Below are positions 10,128 to 20,506 of a stretch of DNA of 64,000 bases, in pieces. This DNA is from Gamsiella multidivaricata. Its lineage: Eukaryota; Mortierellomycota; Mortierellomycetes; Mortierellales; Mortierellaceae. The notes beneath the pieces were generated by a model. That model was given only the letters and a program-made list of their open reading frames with translations, was not told the origin of the DNA and made no database searches. Both the position numbers and the translations under genes were made by a program. Position 1 is the first letter of the stretch. Each line of letters begins with the position of its first letter. The DNA lies in contig NW_026251783.1 of NCBI RefSeq assembly GCF_025024155.1, positions 111,174 to 175,173 of the forward strand, given 5' to 3'.

Positions 10128-11610
10128 GCAGCCTCATCCTTGGAAGGGATGGAGGCCCCTGGCACCAAGCGACTATAGACTATGTACAGTGACGTATTTG
10201 AGTTGTTCCTTTCAGCAGGTTTCTCAGACGTGGACCTTAATTGCAGGACGCAGGGCTGAGTGATCCGTGCAATTTTAGAAAGAATAGTCCAGTCTGGTTC
10301 CGTATGCTGTAATGGCAACATGATCTTTCGCTACACGGTGTGTAAACAGACTCATGGAAGAGAACCGGATAACCGGTATGACAGACTTGTTCACATCCAT
10401 CATTCAAACCGCGAAAAATAACAATGTGCTCCTTAACTTGTTCTCAGAAGGCTTGCCAGCGCGGGAGGATGCATCACTCTATCACGCGCAAAGAAAAAAA
10501 TAATTTGCAAACGCATAGCAAACAGTAAAATGTATGCCTACTCGACGGAATGCTGTGCAGGATGCCGGGATGGACGACAGCATAGCCTGTCCGGCACGGA
10601 GAATCCGCCACAGTATCTAGGCTTAGTGATGGACACTAAGAAGCGGGTCCTAAAATGGGTTCAGGATGGGGATGGTATTGTGCGGGACATCTAGCCGCGA
10701 CTGTACGTAGAAAACGCTAAGGTCATATTGACACACGGCGAACATTGGTTTGTTGAGGTAAGAGTAATAGACTACGTACTTTAATGATCCAAACTAGTCA
10801 AAAGTCTCATGTCACGGCTGTACTATACTACAAAAAACAAAGGAAGATTAGGAATATTCCATCCATCGCTGGAGCAGGCAGGCTTAACGTTAAAAGTCTT
10901 AGACGTCCATACACGTATGTGTACGTGAACGCGTTTGTCCGCAAGACGCACTACCATCTCAATTGGGGAAGGGCCTAGCCTGTTTTCGGCAAAAACTGTC
11001 AAGGGGATATTTCATAATGCCAAACCCATTTGCATCAAACTCAAAACTGGAGTCAATGGAGACTTCGGTGGGGGTCTTGCTGACAAGAAAAGCTCCAATG
11101 CAAGCCCCAAAGCGAGCGTCAAATGGCTTATCAAAATACCAGTATGGCTGTAGTGTAGTGCGGGTGAATGTCGCAGGAAATCACCGACTAATGGGCCTGT
11201 TTGTAAAGCACTTTATCCCGTTCCTCCGAGGATATCTTTTTGTCACATTTCCCGTGCTATACCAGGCAAATTCATTGCCAAAAATAAAACAGCGTGCCAG
11301 CACTTTTGTTGAAGCAGCAGGACCGAATGGGGTGTTTGCTCTTATAAGTAAACTCCACCTTCGTCTTTTTTACACCATTCACATCTCCATCATCTCTCCT
11401 TCTACTCCTTCTTCATTCCATCCAAAGAAGGAACGTTAATACGAAGGCCCTGTCTCTCTTTGTCTTTCTTTGCCGTTTCTTACCCCTCTGCCAAAAGTCG
11501 ACCTATCACACATCCACTCGCTTGTTTATGTAAAATAAGGCACTTCCCCAAAAAGAGAATCACCGCACCCTTTATTCCTGCTGGACATCGTATTCCTTCA
11601 CATATTTAGA
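10128..11610. other. Spacer and promoter of the Ca2+/H+ exchanger
   Basis: There is no supported gene. The first part (10128-10330) may be the 3' flank of the XPG-Fanzor relic. From about 11330 the plus strand becomes pyrimidine-rich (CTCCATCATCTCTCCTTCTAC), consistent with the transcription start and leader of the exchanger gene. Short open frames here have no recognisable content. Confidence 0.5.
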
Positions 11611-13701
11611 ATGAACTCCTCAGAACCAACACAGAACCGCCGCACAAGCACTGGCAGCGGGTCTGACCAGACCACCAACGCTGACTATGTCGCCAGCAAA
11701 CCTACATCCCTCAGGAACCGCCATGAGGTCGACACCTCTCCCAGTTCACCTCTCACTACACATCCAGAGAAAAAAGTTACGCTTCGCTCAATGACTTCCC
11801 TCCGCTCGACCCTTCCCAAGACCGATGGTCCCATCATTGGTCAAGAACACTCCCATCGACAGCTGTCCCTCCTCCAGTGTCTCAAGGCCATTCTTTTCGC
11901 TAGCAAAATCAATGTCATGCTTATCTTCATCCCGATCGGTATTGTCGCCGCCAAATTGCACTGGCCCGACGTCGCTGTCTTTATTCTCAACTTCTTGGCC
12001 ATCGTCCCCTTGGCAAAACGTGAGTTATAGCAATAATTCCCGGTATTGGCGATGAAGAACATTTTATATCTCTTTTTAGGGCAATGATGCTGCATTCCTC
12101 TCAACCTCTCACTCCTTTTGTTGATACGATTGTTATCAATGAGCTGTTTATGCCGACAAGGACGGCGGGCTTCGCTGCGATATGGCTCATAATGCACCAT
12201 GATTTCTACCCTTCATCCAACAACAAACAACAATGGCTTCGTTGGTTGGTTTTCTTTGGAGGTTGTGCAACTGAGGCTGAAATCCTGCTTTAGAGTTACT
12301 CTGTTTGTGGGTTCAGAGCTCAAAATTGTTTTGAGCCAGTGAGCCTATATTCGACATCGGCTGAGGTGTTGGGGTCACAACAGCTGGACACCCATTGACC
12401 CACAACTCCTAAACTACATTTCTCTCTTGTCACGATTTGTTTATGCCCCGTGCCTCTATCTTCTCCGTGTAGAACATGTTCAACTAATCCTCCTCCTGTT
12501 CATCTATCACTGCTGACTAATAGTTCTTGGCTATGCGACCGAAGAAATCTCCCTCAGACTTGGAGAGGTACGTCTCGATGTTCGGCAAGCCAAAGGCATG
12601 CGCTCGAGGCACTCATACCTTGCTATTGCTCCCCTCTTCATTATTGCTCACCCCCTCGTTCTCCTTGCCAAATTTAGAACCTGGGTGCCCTGCTCAATGC
12701 CTCGTTTGGTAATGCCGTCGAACTTATTCTGTCCATCATCGCGCTGAAGGAGGGCAAGATTGCTGTTGTACAGGCCTCCGTCCTCGGCTCTGTTCTTTCC
12801 AACTTGTTGCTGGTAATGATCCTTATCCATGATGCTGCGTTGATGCCACGTTTATTTGGCGTGTTAGCACAAGATCTTTAACGCATACTATATTGTCTGA
12901 ACTTGCTGTCTTTTTCCCTCTCAGGTCTTGGGATTCTGCTTCGTCTTTGGAGGTTACAAGTACAAGACCCAGACATTCAACCAGACCGCTGCTCAGACCT
13001 CGGCCTCGCTCCTCTCGTTGTCGTGCCTCTCACTCTTGATTCCTGCGGCTTTCCATGCCACAACCACCGAGATTGACCAGACTGTCAACATCCAGCATCT
13101 GTCCTACGGCACCTCGATCGTGCTCTTGGTCGTCTATGTGCTGTACCTGGTCTTCCAGCTCAAGACCCACACCCATCTTTACGCCACCGACAGCTCAGAG
13201 GAGGAAGAACCCATCCTCCCGCTCTGGCTGGGCATCGTCGTTTTGCTGATCATTACTGTCATTGTTGCTTTCTGTGCCGAGTTTTTGGTCGGTTCCATTG
13301 ACGGTCTTTCGCACTCCTGGAATATCAGTCCTACCTTCATCGGTCTGATCCTTTTGCCCATCGTCGGTAACGCAGCCGAGCACGTCACTGCCGTATCCGT
13401 GGCGATGAAGGACAAGATGGACCTGGCCATCGGTGTCGCTATTGGCTCCTCCATGCAGATCGCCTTGTTCGTCACCCCATTGATGGTTATTATCGGCTGG
13501 ATCATCCATCAACCCATGACCTTGTTCTTCAATACCTTCGAGACCTGCGTCCTCTTTGTGTCGGTCCTGATTGTCAACTACCTGATCCAGGATGGAGAGT
13601 CCAACTGGCTGGAGGGTGTCATGTTGCTGAGTACATATCTCATTGTCGCCATCGCCATTTATTTCTACCCGGCTTCTGCGGTCGAGAGCGGCGGTCAGTA
13701 A
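11611..13701 (+). CDS. VCX1: Vacuolar Ca2+/H+ exchanger (CAX/Vcx1 family)
   Basis: Four exons: 11611-12019, 12524-12567, 12678-12812, 12925-13701; 454 residues. The product is an antiporter that moves cytosolic Ca2+ (and Mn2+) into the vacuole in exchange for H+. A hydrophilic Ser/Thr-rich N-terminus of about 85 residues precedes the membrane core. The two CaCA alpha-repeats are visible: [18 protein letters not shown] with [15 protein letters not shown] in the first half, and [19 protein letters not shown] with [15 protein letters not shown] in the second. Between them lies an acidic stretch (DSSEEEEP) typical of the fungal CAX loop. Intron 1 is 504 bp, long for this region; intron 2 follows an exon of only 44 bp. 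Both splice junctions are fixed by the conserved [29 protein letters not shown] reading. Confidence 0.93.
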
Positions 13702-14136
13702 GCGGCATTCCGTTGTGGACAATTTTGAAGCGCTGCTTTCATGGGCGGATTTATCAGACGAGCTTTCACGTTTTGCAGGAACATTGAGGTCTTGGGTCTG
13801 CGAATAAGGGTTCTAGATGGTTTCCGTGACTTGAGGATGGAGACCCGCGCGCATTGAGTGCGATAGTGGGCCATATTTAACGACATTTAATATATTCGCA
13901 TAAATAATTATCCCATATTATTGCTGTCTCATAAGAAATGCAATTTAATCTGGTGTAAATGACATTGAGGTTTGCAGAGGAAGGTAAGTGTCGGTCCCGG
14001 CAGTGTGGATTCGTAATCGCGGGGCTCGTGCGCAAAGGTTCTGAAAGGACGCAACCTGATTCGCTTTAGGTATTACTCCATTGATCGTCTGTCTTTTCTG
14101 AATAGAATGATTGGTTTTATTGATTTCTTGTTTCAA
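13702..14136. other. Convergent 3' spacer
   Basis: This is the spacer between the exchanger (plus) and the DUF4442 gene (minus). It is AT-rich around 13870-13950 with several poly(A)-signal-like words. No coding content is supported. Confidence 0.6.
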
Positions 14137-15031
14137 TTAGCCCTTGAGGTCTACCTTCCATGTCAAGGTCAGTTTGGAGACCGTCTCAAAAGACGCGTTC
14201 TTGATGAGGACATGAGTAATGACTTCACTCAATTCCCGGTCCTTGATTGGAGCAACAATGGAGCTTGCGGTCAACAGTCCGCGGGAGACTTTGATATACT
14301 ATCGGTTTATTTTTGTTGTGTTTTCAGATTATATTAGTATATCAGCGCTTTTGGTGGCGATCGATAAGAGATAACATATGAGCTCGTAAGAACTTGCGCA
14401 AGTAAATTACCTCTGCATTGATGTTTGTGAGAACGACCCGATCGTTCTTGCCGAGCAGAGTCAGGAGCGCCAGGCCCCCTACTGTCTCGCCAAATGTTAC
14501 CAATGCCGCAGCATGGACACATCGAAATGGGTTGGAGACTGATTTTGTTTCCTACGAGTTTGTATGGTCAACAATGGGGCACGGCAAGTACAAAAAAGAA
14601 CATAGTCGGTAACGTGCACAATAAAGGCTTCCTCCTTATCTTCCCTCTCTCATGGCTGCATGATACCAATGATACATCAATGTCCCAAAGATTTTCATCC
14701 CTTCTTTGTCAAAGCCCTGACCTCCCCCTCCAATGCTCAGCAGTTTATCACATTTTGTTTATTTGCATACCTTCATGACGCCACACGCTTTACCCTTGCG
14801 CAATTCCGTGATACGAAAGTTGGTTGACCTGGCGTAAGGATTTGACAAGCCGACGATGGTCGAAAAGATCCAAGCCCGCAGTCGCATTGGCAGTACATCG
14901 ACTCCGTGGAGAACATCCCATACTTGTAAGGGATCCCGCAGAGAACTCAGTTTTTGTGTGATCACGTTGGTCAACATTGTTAGACCAATGAGGACCATGA
15001 TGGTCGCCAGACCGAAGAGAGCAAGATTCAT
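14137..15031 (-). CDS. DUF4442 / PaaI-like hot-dog fold protein, probable acyl-CoA thioesterase relative
   Basis: Three exons, all phase 0: 15031-14771, 14551-14411, 14298-14137; 187 residues. One hydrophobic segment near the N-terminus (LFGLATIMVLIGLTML) could be a membrane or mitochondrial anchor. The hot-dog core is recognised from NPFRCVHAAALVTFGET, the helix-strand region where DUF4442 and PaaI proteins carry N-x-x-(S/G)-x-H-A, followed by GGLALLTLLGK and a long terminal sheet (RGLLTASSIVAP ... KLTLTWKVDLKG). Members may act on fatty acyl-CoA or similar thioesters; the substrate is unknown here. The acceptor of exon 2 (CTCGTAG) was chosen because it gives a continuous KETKSVSNPFR reading. 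Upstream, CCATCAG lies directly before the CCCC-ATG, so a spliced 5' UTR is possible. Confidence 0.82.
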
Positions 15032-16284
15032 GGGGCTGATGGACAGTTTTGTGGGTAAGGTGCAAAGGATATGAGCGCAAAATTCAGTGATGGTCGATTT
15101 TTTTGAGTTAATGCAATAAATTAGAGAGCGGTGTTCAATGAAGCTAGAGGACGAAGAGGAAAAGACAGGTCGATAGTAGCGTGAGCATCTGAGCGTGGAT
15201 TGAGAGGTTACTAAATAGTAACGTAGATGACAAAGAACGGCAAGGGTGTGCGTTCAGTTTAGGGATTCGTTTGAAGACTGGGCCGGCAAGCGGACACGCG
15301 ATTAAGACAAACACGTTGCTGCAGCATTGTCCAACCGAATGTGCTTCAAACATAGCAAAAGAAAAAAGTAAGCTATGAGTAGGAAGGAAGTGAAAAGAGG
15401 AATATTCTCATTCATACCTGCAAGAGGTCGTTGAGGTGTGTTTGAAGAGATGAACAGAAAGTAATAGCAGAGAGTGTTGGGGGAATGAGAATGAACTGGT
15501 GTGAGATGATTGGCAAAATGAATGAGGAGTAAAACAGCGGAGGAAACAGCTTTTTTAAGGAAGCGTTCTTAGAGAAAGGCTACATGTGCTCGGTACCTGA
15601 GTTTCTACACGTGCCAGGGGTGTATCATCGGGAATAAAGTTGGTTTCAATGACCCGAATGTGGGTTGACCCGCAGGTGGACCGCGCTCTTGCTTCCCATT
15701 TGCGTCTCCGACCTGCTCTTCGGCCTTGGTTATGGTTTCTGCCTGAACGACCACAAGACCATCTTCTTAGAAAGCAGCTGTCTCTGAGAAGGCACAGACA
15801 TGCCAATCATCCTAATAGTGGTGCGCAACAATATTTCCTCTTGCTGAGTCTTTTATTTGTCAGAGCAGCAGCTCTAGGATGTTGACAAACAAGTTATGAC
15901 ATAGGGATGCTGCGTTCTTTGTTGTGAATGATTCTGGAATGTGATGAATGCGTTAATGCGCCGCTGTGTGTAATAAAGTTCCTGTGAAAAATGTTTATGC
16001 TAGAGTAGATGGTTGTGTGCACATGCTTGGGTTTTGAAAATGAACGGATTTCGGAACTTCTCCAAATGGTCCTTTGAAAACAATTAAAGACCTAATGGCT
16101 GTCCTTGTGGTCGATGTGACTCCATTCGTCGTGAAAAAAACCGAGCCCTCCATCCTTGTTCATGGATGCGCCGCGCGTGATGCTCACTGTGAGAGAACGA
16201 GCGAGAAATAACAAAAGTCATCGGTTACTATCATTCTTACCCCATCTACAACAACAAGAAACGCCTCTGTACCTTCAACATCGA
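15032..16284. other. Spacer without a supported gene
   Basis: This is the 5' region of the DUF4442 gene (minus) and the 3' flank of the DUF202 gene (minus). At 15600-15770 the minus strand shows short coding-like stretches in two frames (for example VIETNFIPDDTPLARVETQ before a good donor at 15600) but no ATG-to-stop model I can defend. It may be a spliced leader or an old gene fragment. Confidence 0.4.
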
Positions 16285-17544
16285 TCACACTTTACAGTAA
16301 AAGTTAACACTGTATGCGAGCAACAACACGCTGCACAGTGCCGTAGGCCCTGCGCGATCGTAGTAGCGGACCTCACGCGGGGACATCATTGCCGAGTCGA
16401 CACTGTCTCTAGCCTTTCGTGGTTCCACAACAGCATTTCCTTCCGCCTCTGCCGCAACCGCACCGCATGTACGATTATGCTTAGCTTGCTTCTTCGCAAG
16501 TTTCACTGCGAGTCGACGACTCAACGATCGATCTCGTCGATGAAAGATTGCAGCTGCATAGGCCAAGGAGCTCATCGCAACAACCAAGATGGATACCCCG
16601 ATATAGAACCCGAGCGACCTCACGGGTCCAAAATTGCACAGGGTAAGCGCCATGGAACCCAGAAGGATTCCCAATTTGATCCAGTTGATGAACGTGCGCT
16701 CGTTTGAGAACAGTGCCATACGGTCATTATTTCCACGATTGCCTTTGCCCTGTCCCTTCGCCTTCTTTTTACCAAATTGTCTTGATTTTGGTCTTATGGA
16801 ATACATCTTTCCATCCGAGTTCATTGAAATAGACTGATGCTGCTCTGGTGCCTCCTCCTGCCGTAGTTCTTCTGCTGGATTATGCAAAGTAGTGTTACTG
16901 TTGGTCCCAAAGAGAGTCGAGGAGCTGGAGTTCAGCGGCTTGGTGTTTTGAGCCGACAAGTCGACGCTACTGGCAGTGGATGAGCCCCCAATGGCACCTC
17001 GCGGCGTACTAGCGCCTTCTCCTGCTCCGCAATAATTGTCAAGTTCACTATGACAGTGAGCCATGTTGGAGGAAGGTGCCTCCGTAACGTTCTCCAGCAA
17101 AATTTCTTCCATCATCACAGAAATGTGCGGCTCGCGAACAGAGGAGTTGTGGGTGCACATTGCTAGAGATTGCCTTTGATCGCTGTACTCCAAGGAACCG
17201 GTAGTGGTTGCAGATCTAGGTCCACTGAGCCCTCGAGAGGGTTGGCAGTGATCCATATCAGACGGATACAGTGGCGACAAGCTAATGCATCGGCGATGTT
17301 GGATGCCAGGGAACCAAGACTCTGAACATGGCGTCTCGGGCGCTCCGACTACGGTTGAGGCATCTGAAGAGACTGAGTCTGGTTCCGATAAGTGCATGTC
17401 GCCCAGCGACACATCATGCTGGAGATTCGATGCCTCCAGCTCTCGTTGCTGCTGCTCCCTCGTCGCTGGAGGCTGATAGGTTGTGTATTGGGACGTCCTG
17501 TTGGCAGCAGTGTAGAAAGATTGTGAAGTAGGTGCTTTAACCAT
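16285..17544 (-). CDS. DUF202-domain membrane protein (Vtc1-like) with a long disordered N-terminus
   Basis: Single exon, 419 residues. The C-terminal third (about 273-419) is a DUF202 domain. The typical N-E-R-T-F start (ALFSNERTFINWIKLGIL) leads into a first transmembrane helix, a second helix (LGFYIGVSILVVAMSSLAYA), a basic cytosolic loop (HRRDRSLSRRLAVKLAKKQAK) and a last helix at the very C-terminus (ALCSVLLLAYSVNFYCKV). In Vtc1 and Vtc4 this domain forms the polyphosphate channel of the vacuolar transporter chaperone. Here it is fused to some 270 residues rich in Ser, Thr and Gln without an SPX domain, so the role in polyphosphate handling is inferred only from the fold. A Lys/Gly-rich patch (KKKAKGQGKGNRGN) precedes the domain. 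Confidence 0.8.
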   Translation of the reverse strand: MVKAPTSQSFYTAANRTSQYTTYQPPATREQQQRELEASNLQHDVSLGDMHLSEPDSVSSDASTVVGAPETPCSESWFPGIQHRRCISLSPLYPSDMDHCQPSRGLSGPRSATTTGSLEYSDQRQSLAMCTHNSSVREPHISVMMEEILLENVTEAPSSNMAHCHSELDNYCGAGEGASTPRGAIGGSSTASSVDLSAQNTKPLNSSSSTLFGTNSNTTLHNPAEELRQEEAPEQHQSISMNSDGKMYSIRPKSRQFGKKKAKGQGKGNRGNNDRMALFSNERTFINWIKLGILLGSMALTLCNFGPVRSLGFYIGVSILVVAMSSLAYAAAIFHRRDRSLSRRLAVKLAKKQAKHNRTCGAVAAEAEGNAVVEPRKARDSVDSAMMSPREVRYYDRAGPTALCSVLLLAYSVNFYCKV

Positions 17545-20506
17545 CGGAGGAGTAAATGGGGGAATAAGATATGATCACTAATCGTCTTGGTGTCGATCGG
17601 GTCTACGGCTCGTAGGTACTATGGTTGGCATCAATGTTGAAGTACAGTAAGGCCGTTTAAAGGTAGGGGGTGTTCGGACGGATATGTCTGTCAAGTTAGC
17701 AAATGAAAACGACAAAGACACGAAAATGGATCAAATTCACTGTGTTGTTGATGGCGATTGCCAGAGTTGCTACTGCCGTCAATTGGATCCCGCCATGCGA
17801 CAAAAGGATTGCCTGTCCTAGAATCCATATAATGATCTCTATCGGCACTCGTCGTGTTGGTACTTGAAGCGTATGCTGTACCTTGCTGCCTTTCATGGAT
17901 GAAGTTGGTATCTGACGGCTGAATGGCGCTGCTTCAGAGAGAGAGAAAAACCATGGCTGAAAACAGCAAAAGAAGAGTACGAAGAAAAGAAGGACCTGAA
18001 ACTCATCTTAGCTTACACAGTATGTATTAGAGATAACACGCGGTGACAAGGTAAGGACCTGTCGTGTGAGTGGAGATTATTGCAGTGATGAATCCAGGAG
18101 AACAGATGACAAACGCGAGAGTTCTTTTTTTTTTTCTGGTCCATTGGCGAAGAAACTTCCGTCCGAAAGCCATGTCAAATTAACTCAGTGGAATTTAAAA
18201 TAATGCGCTTCATGAGAGCAGGTCGTGACATGACGTAAAGGAACCAGGAGCGTGCATGAGCCCATAGTGTCTCCCAAAATCAGAGAAATTAGAATACTTC
18301 TGGTAGTAGAAAAGGAACGAAAAAGACACGCAGGCGTAGAGTTCATGTCTGTTATAAAGAATGCGGGAGTTCATACAGAAGTCAAAGTACGGATGTCAAT
18401 TCAGGTACAGGACACAATATTGCGGACTCATTCTTGCTCCTTTTCTATTCTAAAATGGACCGCGTCGGTTCGTGCGGCGAATGTCAGTGTTCCTCAACGA
18501 GGCTGCGTTACATGCGGGTCGGAGCTAGCATAGATTCATTTCATTCAAATGCTAGCGTGGTTTCTAGACCAGGATCTAATTGTCAGCATAAATATAAGTT
18601 AAATATTTAAATACCATGGCTGTAAAGGCACTCGCGGCATGTTCCAAAGTCTCCGTTTTACTCATGCTTAACATGCCAGGAACCTGACCCCTATTTCTCC
18701 GTATGCCCAGCCAGGGCTCAGCGCCTCGGAGGTACATGTATACACGCGTGTATGTAGCCCTAGCGTCTGCCGTCGATAGATGGAGTTGCACACACAAAGA
18801 AAAAGTATTAGACTAACTAGTCGCGTAGACAAGTTTGAGAGCATTCATGTCTGCCCTATCTGAGAAAGCATTTCGACTTGAAAACTCCTCCTCCCCGTCG
18901 ATCTTAGAAATGGGCAGAAGGATATACCATAAACATGATAGTGAATGCCGCAGATCTGCAACGTGCTTCTAAAAAAAAATCTGTCGCTCCTTCCTGCACA
19001 GGGAGCCGAAAAAACAACGACGGTTCAGATGTACAGATGAACAATTGTCCATTATTGTTGTCCAGTTAAAGAGATGTATCTATCTCTTTTAGAGGAGCAG
19101 ATTGTAATTGAATTGAGCACCAGTTGTTTATTCTTAGCCCACAGCACGGTGCCCGCAGTGGATGAGTGAAAGTGATGCAAATAAACTGTAAATGGCCACA
19201 ATAGCAGCCCCAATTACCTAATTCACCACTTGTCCTGTGTGGCAGTGGTAGATTAGTCAGGGTTACCGGACGGGCGAGAGCCAACTTTCGTCATGTTCAC
19301 CCCAAAGTTTGTGCGCACATCGATCCACTTTATCGAGCCATTTCTTTTCTTCTTGTCCCCGGACAAAAATATCAGGCAGGATGTTTGAAAATCTATATCG
19401 CGGATCAGATTCTGCAATAGATTCGATAAACCACAGGGACCTTGACCAATTTGAGGCACATCTCAGAGGGTCATCCTCCAAAGGCAACAACATCGATGGT
19501 ATTCAAGGTCAATGGATTGTGAGAAAATAAAGAAAGAAAATTAAATATGAATTAGCAATGAAATTGGTGTACAGCTATGCCTTTTTGCCATTTCATCCCG
19601 CAGATTATTCTGTAGAGAAAGAGAGAATGTTTACCATCCCCGACCGTAGAGCGTCGTACCATGTGGCAATCACACCCAATCTGTCCAAGGAGAGTGTCCG
19701 GTGTAGCCTGGGTTCCTGTGAAAAACGCTACAAGTACGCCGATTTGCGCGATGGTGCTCTTGTCTCATGCCCTATGCCTGTGTTTTCTTTGTGAGCCCCA
19801 GACTGGCCAACTTGTCAGTCAGGGTAAGGACCAGGCGAACCTTGTTCAGGCGCAAGCGGATCTGGTCACTTTCCCAATTCTCAGTGCTCTTTAGTAAGTC
19901 AATGTAGCAGACATCAGGATCTTATGAGCATGGACTATACAGTGTACATCAGGACGCATGGCATCATGGCACCATAAAGTATCCCCTGCTCTGGGCTATC
20001 AAGTCTGTTTCCTTCCTTTCTTATTCGTATCCTTTTCTACCTTCACCCTGCCTGCTTGTATCGCCTCAACCATTCCTCAGGGATAGGAGAGAGAAGGAGA
20101 GAGAAACACGGTTGCTGTAGTACATCCATCCATTTTAACGCTTTGTTCTCGCCATTGACACTGCACATCATCGTCGCCTCTCCTGCCCCTGTTTCTGCTG
20201 TTTTTACTGCTTTTACAGCTTAATTAAAAATAACCTCTCCATCTCCCTTTTTGGCATATTCATTTCGGCCGTTGAACACCTTCATTTCATCTCTCTCCTT
20301 CTCCTCTCCATTTTCTTGCATCTCCACCATTCCTATCTATTTCAACGCAGGATCCGATCGCCTGTCCGCACACCCTCTTTTTCTTTTTTCTTTTGAGTTC
20401 TTCTCGCTCTGGTATTTCTTTCTTGGACGACTTGTGGCATTGCCAATTTCTTCTGCAAGCTTTTTATTCCATATTGTGTCCCCACTCTCTACACAGTAAG
20501 CCGACA
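17545..20506. other. Divergent 3-kb spacer with a possible gene relic and the arrestin leader
   Basis: This spacer separates the DUF202 gene (minus) from the arrestin gene (plus). From 20000 to 20500 it is C/T-rich leader sequence. Between 19263 and 19925 the minus strand shows coding-like blocks (listed separately). The rest (17700-19200) has no supported feature beyond an 11-12 base T run near 18125. Confidence 0.45.
19263..19925 (-). pseudogene. Possible degraded or unannotated gene fragment
   Basis: Three minus-strand blocks read like protein but not in one continuous frame: 19905-19775 (STENWESDQIRLRLNKVRL then LTLTDKLASLGLTKK, stop at 19774), about 19755-19570 (a hydrophobic stretch, IAQIGVLVAFFTGTQ), and 19493-19263 (RCASNWSRSLWFIES then FVRGQEEKKWLDKVDRCAH, stop). 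I could not find splice sites that join them convincingly, so this may be a decayed gene. No family recognised. Confidence 0.3.

Noticed and set aside
12020..12523. Possible nested gene in the 504-bp first intron of the exchanger
   Set aside because: Only short frames with no recognisable content; no promoter or RNA gene signature.
16156..16707. 183-codon plus-strand frame opposite the DUF202 gene
   Set aside because: No domain; the minus strand carries the NERTF-type DUF202 domain across the same bases.
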